Assembly (NCBI RefSeq): GCF_900091705.1 | Contig: NZ_LT594785.1 | Coordinates: 373,640 to 437,639, forward strand | Direction: 5' to 3' | DNA from: Clostridium mediterraneense | GTDB taxonomy: Bacteria; Bacillota; Clostridia; Clostridiales; Clostridiaceae | DNA: 64,000 bases | Shown: in pieces, positions 16,623-25,572 of the stretch | Layout: every line of letters starts with the position of its first letter | Position numbering within the stretch: position 1 is the stretch's first letter | Made by a program: the position numbers and the translations under genes | Notes under the pieces: model-generated | Told to the model about the DNA's origin: nothing | Databases searched by the model: none | What the model saw: only the letters and a program-made list of their open reading frames with translations

Positions 16623-17297
16623 TTAAATAAATTCTTCTAATCTTTCAATATCTTTAATAATAATTTCTTTTCTATTATATTCAATTAATCCTTCATTTTT
16701 CATCTTTATAAGTTCTCTTGATAGAGATGGTCTTCTAACTCCAAGCTTTTCAGCCCATTCTTTTTTACTCATATGAGTTGTTATAGTTAGATTTGAAGTT
16801 TGGTTATATTTTGTTACTAGGAAATGAGATATCATTTCTCTTAGTGACTTCATACTAACTTGTTTTAATTTTGAATTAAGTATAAGAGCTTTATTTGAGA
16901 ATAGTCTAAGTAATTCTTTTAAGAAATCTTGATTACTTGTACATAAAGCAAATATATAATCCTTTTTAATATGTATAACAGTGCAGTCTTCTTTAGCTAC
17001 TACTGACATAGGGTATAGGTGTCTATCACCAAATAATAGTGCTTCACCAAATGAGTTACCAGTTTCAAAAGATGAAACTATAAGTATATTTCCATTAACA
17101 TCTAATTTTTGAAGTTCAACTTTTCCATCTAATATTATGCTTAGGTGTTCACAATCTTCTTCTTCTATAAAGAGAACATCTTCAGCCTTATATGATTTAA
17201 TATAATAATTATTAGAGTCCTTTAACTTTTGTATATCTTCATCTGAAAAGTTAGAGAAAAGTTTAGACTTCTTTAAATTTTCAAAATAATTCTCCAT
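16623..17297 (-). CDS. Crp/Fnr family transcriptional regulator
   Basis: 224-residue DNA-binding protein. The N-terminal cyclic-nucleotide-binding fold covers about residues 15-130 (ILDGKVELQKLDVNG, FETGNSFGEALLFGDRHLYP). A dimer helix and a C-terminal winged helix follow (SKKEWAEKLGVRRPSLSRELIKMKNEGLI). It lacks the N-terminal cysteine cluster of FNR, so it probably does not carry an iron-sulfur cluster; the ligand is unknown. ATG 17297 follows AAGTGGTGG; the in-frame GTG at 17309 would lie upstream of that site. Divergent from the DUF445 gene, and immediately upstream on the same strand of the two small RNAs, a possible regulatory link. Confidence 0.9.
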   Translation of the reverse strand: MENYFENLKKSKLFSNFSDEDIQKLKDSNNYYIKSYKAEDVLFIEEEDCEHLSIILDGKVELQKLDVNGNILIVSSFETGNSFGEALLFGDRHLYPMSVVAKEDCTVIHIKKDYIFALCTSNQDFLKELLRLFSNKALILNSKLKQVSMKSLREMISHFLVTKYNQTSNLTITTHMSKKEWAEKLGVRRPSLSRELIKMKNEGLIEYNRKEIIIKDIERLEEFI

Positions 17298-17437
17298 ATA
17301 AGCCACCACTTTCTTGTTATTTATTTAAAATAGTCTTTAATTATGGTAATACATACTTTAATTATATACAATAGTATTATTAAATAAAGTTTAAAGAATT
17401 ACAAAATGGAAGAAAAGAGAGGAAGTGTAGAAATAAT

Positions 17438-18952
17438 ATGCCATACATAATAGGAGCAATTTTAGGAGCTATTATTGGATATATTACGAATTGGTTAGCG
17501 ATTAAGATGTTATTTAAACCACATACGGAGAAAAGGATTGGAGGAATTAAGGTTCCTTTTACACCTGGGCTTATTCCGAAGGAAAAACCAAGAATAGCTA
17601 AAAGTATAGCTGAAACTGTAAAAGAGCATCTTATAAATCCTGAAAGTATTAGTAATTCACTAAATACAGAAGAAGTTAAGGGGAAAGTAAAAGTTTCTGT
17701 AGAAAATAAGGTAAGCGAATTATTAAATGAAGAAGGTACATTAGAGCAAAGACTTAAAAAAATACTTAAAGAAAATTATAATGTGCAAGAAAAAAGAATT
17801 GAAGATAAGATATATAGTAAAGTTAATTTACTTTTAAAAGATGAATCAAATAAAGATTTAGCTTTGAAATACATAGTAAATATTCTAAAGGATAAATTAA
17901 AAGAAGAACCAACAATTGTTTTGGAATTTTTAGATAAACTTGATTTAAAGAATCTTATTGAAACAATTTCTGAAAAAGTTAATAAAGAAGAAATTGTTTT
18001 ACTTGTGGAAAAAAATATAGAAAAGTTATCCACAGATTTATCAAAAAGTCAAAAATCTATAAAGGATGTAGTTCCAGAAAATTTAATGCAGGCTACTGAA
18101 AATATTGTTTATGATAACAAATGGATAATAGCAAATGAACTTTGTAATACTTTAAGAAGAGAAGAAGTTAGTTATAAAATAAAAAATGCTATTTTAAGTA
18201 AGATAGTTAAAGGGCCTATGGCATTTATGCTTCAAGGTATGATTGACGGTATATATGAAAAATTTGTAGAAGCAGTAAGTGACCACTTTACAGAAGAAGA
18301 TAATGTTAATGAATTAGCTTCTTATATAGTTGAGTATATAGATAAATTTGCAGAAACAGAAGTTTCAGATATTCTAGAAAAATTACCTGAAGGATTAAAT
18401 AAAGATATAGCACAATTTATAATTGAAAAATCTACTGGTATGATTTCAGATGATGCTAATCTTGAGCTTATTAAGAATAAGTTAAAAGATTATGTTAATA
18501 GTTTTAATTCTTATGATGAGCTAATAAGTAGTTTTGATTCAAATTATGTTCAAAAATTAGAAGTATTCATCAAGAAAATTATAGATGATTTAGTTTATAG
18601 TAAAGAAATTGATAGAATTATAAAGCAAGGAATAGCTCTTGCTAAAAATGAAATCTTATCTTATGAAATAAGTAAGGAAGAAGAAACTAAGAAAAATATT
18701 CTAGATACTATTTCAAAGCTTATAGATGATAATTATGAAAAGTTTGTAAGTAAAGATTTAAATGGAATCTTAGAACTTGTAGATATTGAAGCTATAGTTG
18801 AAGATCAAATTAATTCATTTGAAGTTGATTATGCAGAAAAAATAATTCTTGGAATAGCTAATAAGGAACTTAGTGCTATTACTTGGCTTGGAGCAGTTCT
18901 TGGAGGAATACTTGGAATATTATCTCCATTACTTTCAAGTCTTTATATGTAA
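17438..18952 (+). CDS. DUF445 family membrane protein (YheB-like)
   Basis: 504 residues with a hydrophobic helix at each end (IIGAILGAIIGYITNWLAIKM at the N-terminus; WLGAVLGGILGILSPLL at the C-terminus) and a long, charged, mostly helical middle. The opening TNWLAIKMLFKPHTEKRIGG followed by PFTPGLIPKEKPRIA is the hallmark of DUF445, a family of unknown function that includes B. subtilis YheB and relatives linked to spore traits. The start codon fits the conserved N-terminus; the ribosome binding site (AGAGGAAG) is somewhat far. Divergent from the Crp/Fnr-type gene. Confidence 0.88.
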   Translation: MPYIIGAILGAIIGYITNWLAIKMLFKPHTEKRIGGIKVPFTPGLIPKEKPRIAKSIAETVKEHLINPESISNSLNTEEVKGKVKVSVENKVSELLNEEGTLEQRLKKILKENYNVQEKRIEDKIYSKVNLLLKDESNKDLALKYIVNILKDKLKEEPTIVLEFLDKLDLKNLIETISEKVNKEEIVLLVEKNIEKLSTDLSKSQKSIKDVVPENLMQATENIVYDNKWIIANELCNTLRREEVSYKIKNAILSKIVKGPMAFMLQGMIDGIYEKFVEAVSDHFTEEDNVNELASYIVEYIDKFAETEVSDILEKLPEGLNKDIAQFIIEKSTGMISDDANLELIKNKLKDYVNSFNSYDELISSFDSNYVQKLEVFIKKIIDDLVYSKEIDRIIKQGIALAKNEILSYEISKEEETKKNILDTISKLIDDNYEKFVSKDLNGILELVDIEAIVEDQINSFEVDYAEKIILGIANKELSAITWLGAVLGGILGILSPLLSSLYM

Positions 18953-19114
18953 AATGGCTTTATTAATTTTAAGAGATATATAATATTTAATTAAAGGGTA
19001 TTTTCAAATAAAGAAAGTACCTTTTATTTTTATAAATATAAAAATTGTTGATATTGTTTATACTGTGAAATATATTATATAAATAAAGAGAATTTTAGAA
19101 TAGGAGATGTTTTT

Positions 19115-19891
19115 ATGTTGAGATATAAGATTTTTGATTCACATGCTCATTATAATGCAGAGCAATTTGATGAAGACAGAGATTCAGTTATAGAAGAAAT
19201 AAAGGAATACGGTGTTATAGGAGTAATGAATTGTGGGACAGATGTTCAAAGTTCTAAGGATACTATAGCTCTTTGTGAAAAGCATGATATTTTTTATGGT
19301 GCAGTAGGAATTCACCCAACAGATGCTTTTAATGTTGATGATAAAATGATAGATGAAATAAGAGAACTTGCTAAGCATGATAAGATTAAGGCTATTGGAG
19401 AAATAGGACTTGATTACTATTGGGAAGATAACCCATCAAGAGAAGAGCAAAAAGAAGTTTTTAGAAAGCATTTAAAGCTTGCAGAAGAATTATCACTTCC
19501 TGTAATTATTCATGATAGAGATGCTCATGGTGATACTTTAGAAATTATGAAGGAGTTTCCAAATGTTAAAGGAGTTGTTCATTCTTTCTCAGGATCAGTT
19601 GAGATGGCAAGAGAATGTGTAAAGCTTGGTTATTACATAGGAATAACAGGAGTTATAACATTTAAAAATGCTAGAAAACTTCTAGAAGTTTGTGAGGACA
19701 TTGATTTAAGCAAAATTTTAGTTGAAACAGATGCTCCATATATGGCACCAGTTCCTATGAGAGGTAAGAGAAATCAATCTTCATATATTGAATATGTAAT
19801 GGATAAAATAGCTGAAATCAAGGGAATATCAGGTGAAGAGGTAAGTAAAGCGACTATAGAAAATACAAAAAAATTATTTAACATTGTGTAA
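19115..19891 (+). CDS. tatD: TatD family metal-dependent hydrolase (YabD)
   Basis: 258-residue TIM-barrel metallohydrolase of the amidohydrolase superfamily. TatD proteins have 3'-5' DNA exonuclease activity in E. coli; the Gram-positive YabD branch is less studied. Metal ligands are visible as FDSHAHYN at the start, Glu in AIGEIGLDYYW, His in PVIIHDRDAHG, His in GVVHSFSGS and Asp in VETDAPYMAP. AGGAGATG precedes the ATG. It heads the conserved neighbourhood with yabE-like, rnmV and ksgA genes, but a terminator at 19984 and a new promoter separate it from the next gene. Confidence 0.94.
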   Translation: MLRYKIFDSHAHYNAEQFDEDRDSVIEEIKEYGVIGVMNCGTDVQSSKDTIALCEKHDIFYGAVGIHPTDAFNVDDKMIDEIRELAKHDKIKAIGEIGLDYYWEDNPSREEQKEVFRKHLKLAEELSLPVIIHDRDAHGDTLEIMKEFPNVKGVVHSFSGSVEMARECVKLGYYIGITGVITFKNARKLLEVCEDIDLSKILVETDAPYMAPVPMRGKRNQSSYIEYVMDKIAEIKGISGEEVSKATIENTKKLFNIV

Positions 19892-19983
19892 AATTTATAG
19901 AAATTTAGTATAGTATGTGAAAAGTAGTAATAGTAATAGAGATATGGATATATAAACTGCTTTTTATGTAATTGGCATATTTG

Positions 19984-20028
19984 ACTGCTCTATACTAGCG
20001 ATAGAGCTAGTTAGAGTAGTTTTTTTTA
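19984..20028 (+). terminator. Terminator after tatD
   Basis: Outer stem ACTGCTCTA (19984-19992) with TAGAGTAGT (20012-20020) and inner ACTAGC/GCTAGT pairing, then eight T. Confidence 0.88.
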
Positions 20029-20050
20029 GCTAGTTTTAAGGGGAAATAAA

Positions 20051-20077
20051 AGAATATTTTGCTATTTAAAATATTCT
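20051..20077. repeat. Inverted repeat upstream of the yabE-like gene
   Basis: Perfect arms AGAATATTTT (20051-20060) and AAAATATTCT (20068-20077), 7-base loop, no T-run. It lies about 50 bases upstream of the -35 box, so an operator is possible. Confidence 0.45.
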
Positions 20078-20128
20078 ATTCTCAAAAATGAATTTTTGTA
20101 ATTATATAGTACTAATTTTGTAACTAAT

Positions 20129-20157
20129 TTGACACTTTTTAAAAATTGGTATATAAT
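20129..20157 (+). promoter_or_regulatory. Consensus sigma-A promoter of the yabE-like gene
   Basis: TTGACA (20129-20134), exactly 17 bases, TATAAT (20152-20157). A perfect consensus promoter; strong expression is expected. Confidence 0.88.
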
Positions 20158-20188
20158 GCAAAAATAGAATGCCAAAGGAGGATTAGGT

Positions 20189-21289
20189 ATGAGTAAAAAA
20201 TTTCAATACTTAAAAAGCCACTTCTTTGACAGTCCAAAAAAGAAATTTATATCAATAGTGACAGGAGTAGCAATAGTAGCAGTAGCTTACGTTGGATTAT
20301 CACTTAAAACGATTACAATTGATGTTGATGGTAAACCAGTAGAAGCTGCGACTTTGAAATGGACTGTTCAAGATGTTCTAAAGCAAGAAGGAATTGTTTT
20401 AGGACAAAAAGATAAAGTATCACCAAGCCTAGATGAAAAATTATCTAGAAATGATGTGATTAAAATTAATAAAGCTAGAGAGGTAGTTTTATTAGTTGAT
20501 GGAAAAGAAAAAACAATAAAAACAGCTGAAGCTTCAGTAAAAGATATGTTAAAAGCAGAAAAAGTTAAGCTTGGTGAAAAAGATAGAGTAGAGCCAGGTT
20601 TAGATTCTAAAATTGCAAAAGGACAAAAAATTGAAGTTGTAAGAGTTGAAGAGAAGTTAGTAAAAGAGAAAGAAGATATAGACTTTGAAACCATAGTAAG
20701 AAAAAATAGTAAGCTTGATAAAACAGTTAAAAAAGTTGTACAAGCAGGTAGTAAGGGCGAAAAGGAAATTACTACTAAGGTAATCTATGAAAATGGTAAG
20801 GAAGTCGGAAAAAACATATTATCAGAAAAAGTATTAGTAGAACCACAAGAAAAAATAATAGAACAAGGAACTAAGCAAACACTTGCTTTAGCAAAGGCTA
20901 GTACCCCAGTAAGTAGAGGTAATTCAAGCAGTGTTGCAGTAAATAGTTCTACATCAAGTAGTAGTAATCAAGTATCAAATAGTGGCTCATCATCTAATAA
21001 GACAATGACAATGCAAGCAACTGCATATTATCAAGGTAGTGTAACTGCAACAGGAACAACACCTAGAAGAAATCCAGGCGGATTAAGCACAATTGCTGTT
21101 GATCCAAGAGTTATACCTCTTGGAAGTAAAGTTTATGTTAGTGGTTATGGATATGCCATAGCTGAAGATACAGGTGGAGCTGTTAAAAATAATATAATTG
21201 ATTTATATATGAATTCTGCATCAGAATGTTTTAATTGGGGCAGAAGAAGTGTACAAGTTACTATAATAGCTTATCCAGGACAATGGTAG
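20189..21289 (+). CDS. yabE: Cell-wall-associated YabE-like protein with DUF348, G5 and 3D domains
   Basis: 366-residue exported protein. An N-terminal hydrophobic anchor (about 20-40) is followed by two DUF348 (ubiquitin-like) repeats (about 40-150) and a G5 domain (about 155-225, ending LSEKVLVEPQEKIIEQGT). A Ser/Asn-rich linker leads to a C-terminal 3D domain (about 275-365), which keeps the catalytic-type Asp residues in STIAVDPRVIPLGS, AIAEDTGGAVKNN and IIDLYM. 3D domains resemble the MltA/Rpf-like muralytic fold, so remodelling of peptidoglycan is likely. Position between tatD and rnmV matches yabE of B. subtilis, where an antisense RNA controls it. Expressed here from a perfect consensus promoter. 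Confidence 0.9.
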   Translation: MSKKFQYLKSHFFDSPKKKFISIVTGVAIVAVAYVGLSLKTITIDVDGKPVEAATLKWTVQDVLKQEGIVLGQKDKVSPSLDEKLSRNDVIKINKAREVVLLVDGKEKTIKTAEASVKDMLKAEKVKLGEKDRVEPGLDSKIAKGQKIEVVRVEEKLVKEKEDIDFETIVRKNSKLDKTVKKVVQAGSKGEKEITTKVIYENGKEVGKNILSEKVLVEPQEKIIEQGTKQTLALAKASTPVSRGNSSSVAVNSSTSSSSNQVSNSGSSSNKTMTMQATAYYQGSVTATGTTPRRNPGGLSTIAVDPRVIPLGSKVYVSGYGYAIAEDTGGAVKNNIIDLYMNSASECFNWGRRSVQVTIIAYPGQW

Positions 21290-21312
21290 ACTTATAAGAT
21301 AGAGGGCTTTAT

Positions 21313-21349
21313 AAGTACTCAAAAAGTATTAGCTTTTTGAGTACTTTTT
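21313..21349 (+). terminator. Terminator of the yabE-like gene
   Basis: Perfect 14-base stem (21313-21326 with 21333-21346) followed by a T-rich run. Confidence 0.9.
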
Positions 21350-21475
21350 ATTTTGGAAAACTTGCACAGACTCTACATAAGATTTAAAATATAGATATTA
21401 ATTAACTAATGAGTTTAACAAGTGATAAAAATATTTATTTATTAACTTTAGCATAGTTAAGAAAGGGAGATTACC

Positions 21476-22027
21476 TTGATAAAAGAAGTTATAGTAGTTG
21501 AAGGCAGAGATGACGTAGCAGCTGTAAAAAGAGCAATTGATGCAGAGCTAATAGCTGTTGGTGGCTTTGGCATAAATAAAAAAGTTATAGAAAGAATAAA
21601 AGAAGCGCAAAAAAGAAAGGGAGTTATTGTTTTAACTGACCCAGATTTTGCAGGTGAAAAGATAAGAAGTATAATAAGAAAAAGAGTTCCAGAAGCTAAA
21701 CATGCTTATATAGCAAGAGTTGATGGAACAAGAGCAAAAGATGGAAATATAGGAGTAGAAAATGCTTCACCAGAAGTTATTATAAGAGCTTTAAATGAAG
21801 CAAAAGTAACTGTAGAAGAAAAACGTGAGGAATTTGTAATAGCAGATTTAGTTTACTTTAAATTATCAGCTGATCCAAAGGCAAAAGAAAGAAGAGAACT
21901 TCTTGGAAAAGAACTTTCAATTGGCTATGGTAACGCAAATCAACTTTTAAGTAGACTTAATAATTATGGAGTAACAAAAGAAGAATTTGTTGCTGCTATG
22001 AAGAAGGTAGAAGAAAAAATAAAATAA
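21476..22027 (+). CDS. rnmV: Ribonuclease M5 (5S rRNA maturation)
   Basis: 183-residue Toprim-domain nuclease that trims precursor 5S rRNA in low-GC Gram-positive bacteria together with ribosomal protein L18. Toprim motifs are visible: the Glu in VVEGRDDVAAVKRAI at the N-terminus and the DxD-type VLTDPDFAGEKIRSII at about 53-66. The C-terminal helical half carries the rRNA-binding part (KERRELLGKELSIGYGNANQLL). The start is TTG 21476 with AAAGGGAG just upstream; no ATG is suitable. Only 18 bases separate it from ksgA, so the two are co-transcribed. Confidence 0.95.
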   Translation: MIKEVIVVEGRDDVAAVKRAIDAELIAVGGFGINKKVIERIKEAQKRKGVIVLTDPDFAGEKIRSIIRKRVPEAKHAYIARVDGTRAKDGNIGVENASPEVIIRALNEAKVTVEEKREEFVIADLVYFKLSADPKAKERRELLGKELSIGYGNANQLLSRLNNYGVTKEEFVAAMKKVEEKIK

Positions 22028-22045
22028 TACAGGAGAAATTTTTAA

Positions 22046-22894
22046 ATGATGAAAGATATTAAAACAAGGGACCTAGTAGAAAAGTATGACTTTAAATTTT
22101 CAAAAGCTTTAGGTCAAAACTTCTTAATTGATGATTCTGTTTTAAATGATATTGTTAATGGAGCAGATGTTAATGAAGAAGATTTAGTTATAGAAATAGG
22201 ACCAGGTGTTGGTACTCTTACAGCTCAAATTTTAAAAAGAGCAAAAAGAGTTGTGGCAATAGAACTTGACAATGACCTTATCCCAATACTTATGGAAGAG
22301 CTTGGTGATAATCAAAAGTTCCAATTAATACATAACGATGCTTTAAAAGTAGATTTTAATGAAGTTATTGGTGATGAGAAGAGTGTTAAGCTTGTTGCGA
22401 ACCTTCCATACTATGTAACAACACCAATAATAGCAAAACTTTTAAAGGATCGATATAATTTTAAGTCACTTACTATTATGATTCAAAAGGAAGTTGCTGA
22501 AAGAATAAATGCAGAGCCAAATTGTAAGGAATATGGTGCTTTATCATTACTTGTTCAATATTACTGTAATACAAGTATAGTTAGAAATGTTCCAGCAAAA
22601 TGCTTTATGCCAAGACCAAAGGTTGATTCAATAGTTATAAGACTTGATAAGCTTGATGCTCCAAGAGTAAGTCCTGATAATGAAAAGCTATTCTTTGATA
22701 TTATAAGAAATTCATTTAATATGAGAAGAAAGACTTTATGGAATTCAACAAAGACTCTAGGACTTTCAAAAGAAGTTTTAACTGTTGCTTATGAAGAAGC
22801 AGGAATAGATCCTAAGAGAAGAGGAGAAACTCTATCAATAGAAGAATTCTGTGCTTTATCAAATAGAATTAATCATTATATGAAAAATCAATAA
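22046..22894 (+). CDS. ksgA: 16S rRNA dimethyladenosine transferase
   Basis: 282-residue SAM-dependent methyltransferase (RsmA/KsgA) that dimethylates the two adjacent adenosines in the terminal helix of 16S rRNA late in 30S assembly. Motifs: [17 protein letters not shown] at the N-terminus, the SAM-binding [15 protein letters not shown] (about 50-64), an acidic IELDND and the catalytic [11 protein letters not shown] (about 118-128). The C-terminal helical domain contains [10 protein letters not shown]. Two ATG codons (22046, 22049) are both possible after AGGAG. Second gene of the rnmV-ksgA operon; loss in bacteria gives kasugamycin resistance. Confidence 0.96.
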   Translation: MMKDIKTRDLVEKYDFKFSKALGQNFLIDDSVLNDIVNGADVNEEDLVIEIGPGVGTLTAQILKRAKRVVAIELDNDLIPILMEELGDNQKFQLIHNDALKVDFNEVIGDEKSVKLVANLPYYVTTPIIAKLLKDRYNFKSLTIMIQKEVAERINAEPNCKEYGALSLLVQYYCNTSIVRNVPAKCFMPRPKVDSIVIRLDKLDAPRVSPDNEKLFFDIIRNSFNMRRKTLWNSTKTLGLSKEVLTVAYEEAGIDPKRRGETLSIEEFCALSNRINHYMKNQ

Positions 22895-22903
22895 TTTTAA
22901 TAT

Positions 22904-22938
22904 AAAATGCTTCTAAATAAATAGGAGCATTTTTTTTA
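22904..22938 (+). terminator. Terminator of rnmV-ksgA
   Basis: Twelve-base stem AAAATGCTTCTA (22904-22915) with TAGGAGCATTTT (22922-22933), one G-T pair, eight T in all. Confidence 0.88.
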
Positions 22939-23088
22939 CTTAACATTTTTTTATTATGTGTTCTAAAAATTTAAAGGAAGAAATATATTATTAAAAAAGG
23001 CTTGGAGAGAATATTTTATAAACATATTCTTAAAACAAGCATATACTCATATAATATAATGAATAATTTAAAGCGGAGGAACAAGATA

Positions 23089-24693
23089 TTGGCACATAGT
23101 AAGTTATATAGAAGTTTTATAATTTTACAAGAAGATGAAAGAGGCCATTCAGTATCAAAAGATAAACCTCTATCAGGCTATGCTAAAATTGAGGTTAAGA
23201 ACAATGTCTGTAAAATTGCATTTTATGCTCAAAATCTTAAAAAAGAATATTCTCAATGTCGTATGATGCTTATATGTAATAAGAAAGACTCTAAGTTTTT
23301 AGTTGACTTAGGAACTATGAACATAACACCACAAGGGAAGGCTGAAAGTAGCCTTGAATATGATGCCCGTAACATAGGAAATACAGATATAGACTTTGAA
23401 AAAATAGTAGGAGCTGCTATTTGTAAAGAAGTTGGGGGCAAAAATAATTTCCTTATGTGTGGATTCTTAAATGGTGAGCAGCCAACAACAAATTGGAAAG
23501 AATATAAAAAGGTTAGTGCAGCTAGAAATGTTAATGATGGAAAGAAACAATATATAGAGAAGAAAGTAGAATGTGTATGTGTTGATAAGACTAAAGAGGA
23601 AGGAACAACTGGAACTAATCAAAACATGCAAGAAATGAATACAAATATGGGTAGTACAGGAATGAATCAAAATACTAGTATGAATATGGGTAGTACAGGA
23701 ATGAATCAAAATACTAATATGAATACAGGTAATACAGGAATGAATCCAAATGCTAATATGAACATGGGCACTACAGGAATGAATCAAAATACCAATATGA
23801 ATACAGGTAATACAGGAATGAATCCAAATGCTAATATGAATATGGGCAGTACAGGAATGAATCCAAATACTAATATGAATATGGGTAGTACAGGAATGAA
23901 TCAAAATACCAATATGAATATGGGTAGTACAGGAATGAATCAAAATACCAATATGAATATGGGCAGTACAGGAATGAATCAAAATGCCAATATGAATATG
24001 GGTACTACAAATATGAATATGGATGGTATGGCTGATTTAAATAATGATAATTATGCTACACCTCCAAATCAACGTAAATATAGAGATGAGAATGAAATAA
24101 GTGAAAAATTAGATATAGATTTGGATTTAGAATCAGTAGATACAGCCTTAACTAAGAAAGTTGAATTAAATGAGCCTCAAAATAAATTTGATGAATATGA
24201 AAAGGATCTACAACAAAAATTTGAAGAACTAAGATATAGAAATGCGGTTGGAGATATAAACGATGATTATGATTTTGAATTAAGAGGTTCTATAGGAGAA
24301 TTCTTTACTAGTATTGTTGATGGGCTTGAGCCACTAAGAGTAACACATGAAATTAAAAAATGTAAGTGGTATAAGGTTAAAGTTAAGAACTTTGATGAAA
24401 TGTGTAACATATCCAACTACAATAAATATACAACTTTATATTATCCTATGATTAATTATTATCCATATATATCTAAAAAAGGTCACTTCTTAGTTGGGCT
24501 TAAATGTGATAATAAAGGAAGAGTTAAATATATAATTTATGGAGTTCCAGGAAGTAAGGATAAGCAAAGTCAACCTTATGGTGGTAAGACAGGATTTGTA
24601 ACATTTGTTCCAGAAAGACCAGGTAGTAATGAAGGACATTGGCTAATGTTCTATGATTTTAAAAATAGTTTAGTAGTAGTACCAATGAAATAA
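23089..24693 (+). CDS. Repeat-containing protein with Asn/Met/Gly-rich central region, unknown function
   Basis: 534 residues if begun at TTG 23089, which has GGAGG at the right distance (23075-23079). An upstream ATG at 23002 lacks a ribosome binding site. The N-terminal domain (about 1-150) is rich in beta-type sequence (SGYAKIEVKNNVCKIAFYAQ). The middle (about 187-305) holds nine tandem 13-residue repeats of the form MGSTGMNQNTNMN. A charged linker leads to a C-terminal domain (about 375-534) with many aromatics (YYPMINYYPYISKKGHFLVG) and HWLMFYDF. There is no signal peptide or membrane segment. It occupies the place of yabG, a spore-coat protease gene in Bacillus, but shows no resemblance I can see. 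A spore-coat or exosporium role is a guess from the low-complexity repeats. Confidence 0.75.
   Translation: MAHSKLYRSFIILQEDERGHSVSKDKPLSGYAKIEVKNNVCKIAFYAQNLKKEYSQCRMMLICNKKDSKFLVDLGTMNITPQGKAESSLEYDARNIGNTDIDFEKIVGAAICKEVGGKNNFLMCGFLNGEQPTTNWKEYKKVSAARNVNDGKKQYIEKKVECVCVDKTKEEGTTGTNQNMQEMNTNMGSTGMNQNTSMNMGSTGMNQNTNMNTGNTGMNPNANMNMGTTGMNQNTNMNTGNTGMNPNANMNMGSTGMNPNTNMNMGSTGMNQNTNMNMGSTGMNQNTNMNMGSTGMNQNANMNMGTTNMNMDGMADLNNDNYATPPNQRKYRDENEISEKLDIDLDLESVDTALTKKVELNEPQNKFDEYEKDLQQKFEELRYRNAVGDINDDYDFELRGSIGEFFTSIVDGLEPLRVTHEIKKCKWYKVKVKNFDEMCNISNYNKYTTLYYPMINYYPYISKKGHFLVGLKCDNKGRVKYIIYGVPGSKDKQSQPYGGKTGFVTFVPERPGSNEGHWLMFYDFKNSLVVVPMK
23647..24000 (+). repeat. Nine tandem 39-bp coding repeats plus a partial tenth
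   Basis: Units of 39 bases in frame (23647-23997), each encoding (M/T)G(S/N/T)TGMN(Q/P)N(T/A)(N/S)MN, then a degenerate unit. Variants alternate in blocks, suggesting recent unequal exchange. It is likely to differ in copy number between strains. Confidence 0.93.
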
Positions 24694-24697
24694 AAAG

Positions 24698-24731
24698 AAG
24701 GTCTAGAGTGAAGAACTCTAGACCTTTTTTA
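24698..24731 (+). terminator. Terminator of the repeat-protein gene
   Basis: Perfect 12-base stem AAGGTCTAGAGT (24698-24709) with ACTCTAGACCTT (24715-24726), then T-run. Confidence 0.92.
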
Positions 24732-24902
24732 TTGATGTAGTGCTATTTAAATTAAGTAAAATTGAAGGGTATTAATTATTTAATATTCAAAGGCTGCGAT
24801 ATTATTATGTGCAGAAATTAATAATTTAAGCATAATAGCAAAATGAAATTAGTATATTTTAAGGAAAGTATTTCTAAAAATATGTAGAGGGAGGAGGATT
24901 TT

Positions 24903-25472
24903 ATGAATAAGAAACAGCTTATGGTTACTTCAATTTTAGTTTTTTTAATGGGAGTAATGGTAGTTATGCAGCAATTTTTCGATAGTAATATACAAAAGGT
25001 TGCACTTGTTAATAATAATATTGAGGATATGATAGAGTATATAGCTTTGGATGGAAATATAATTTATAAGCTTCCTGATAACTGGAAGGCAGAAAAAAGT
25101 GCTCCAGATGATTACATAGTCTATAATAATAGCTTTATTAGCAAAGAAATGGGGATAGTAGGCTATGTTCAAATTATTAATACAAAAACAAGTATTGATG
25201 AGTTAATAAGTAATGATAAAAAGGCTTTTGAAGCAGAGAAGGTAAGCAATATTAGTGTTTTAGATGATAAGATAGGTGAAGCAGCTGTTAAAAAACTAAG
25301 ATATGATGAAAAAACTTCTAATGGAAGATCTTTTTTAACTCAAACATACTATTTTTCTTTAGAGGAAAATGTAAAGCTTAAAATTACTTTTTCAGCTAGT
25401 AAAGATAAGTATAAAGATAATTATGAGACAGTGTATAAGCTTATTTTAGAGAGCTTTAAGAAGGCTAAATAG
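24903..25472 (+). CDS. Membrane-anchored PsbP-like exported protein
   Basis: 189 residues. One N-terminal transmembrane anchor (about 7-27, with no lipobox Cys) is followed by a domain of about 140 residues. That domain has the outline of clostridial PsbP-related proteins: a start such as IIYKLPDNWKAEKSAPDD, a middle with YVQIINTKTSIDEL, and an end with LKITFSASKDKYKDNYETVYKLILESFK. Function is unknown for this group; a surface or ligand-binding role is plausible. The ribosome binding site GGGAGGAGG is strong. A hairpin separates it from lgt. Confidence 0.7.
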   Translation: MNKKQLMVTSILVFLMGVMVVMQQFFDSNIQKVALVNNNIEDMIEYIALDGNIIYKLPDNWKAEKSAPDDYIVYNNSFISKEMGIVGYVQIINTKTSIDELISNDKKAFEAEKVSNISVLDDKIGEAAVKKLRYDEKTSNGRSFLTQTYYFSLEENVKLKITFSASKDKYKDNYETVYKLILESFKKAK

Positions 25473-25514
25473 TTATTGTGTAAAAATTTGATATGTATTA
25501 TAATTTATAGATGA

Positions 25515-25539
25515 AGAGGAGCCAAAAGCTTCTCTTTTT
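25515..25539 (+). terminator. Short terminator before lgt
   Basis: Eight-base stem AGAGGAGC (25515-25522) with GCTTCTCT (25528-25535), one G-T pair, then T-run. Confidence 0.65.
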
Positions 25540-25572
25540 ATTAATATGGAAAAGATATGGTAAGGAGGGTGA

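Noticed and set aside
23467-23982. Minus-strand open frame of 171 codons with HIHIGILIHSC-type repeats
   Set aside because: It is the antisense shadow of the 39-bp repeats of the plus-strand gene; no ribosome binding site and an implausible composition.
23647-24000. Regular repeats that might suggest a CRISPR array
   Set aside because: Units are 39 bp, directly adjacent with no unique spacers, and keep the reading frame of a protein.
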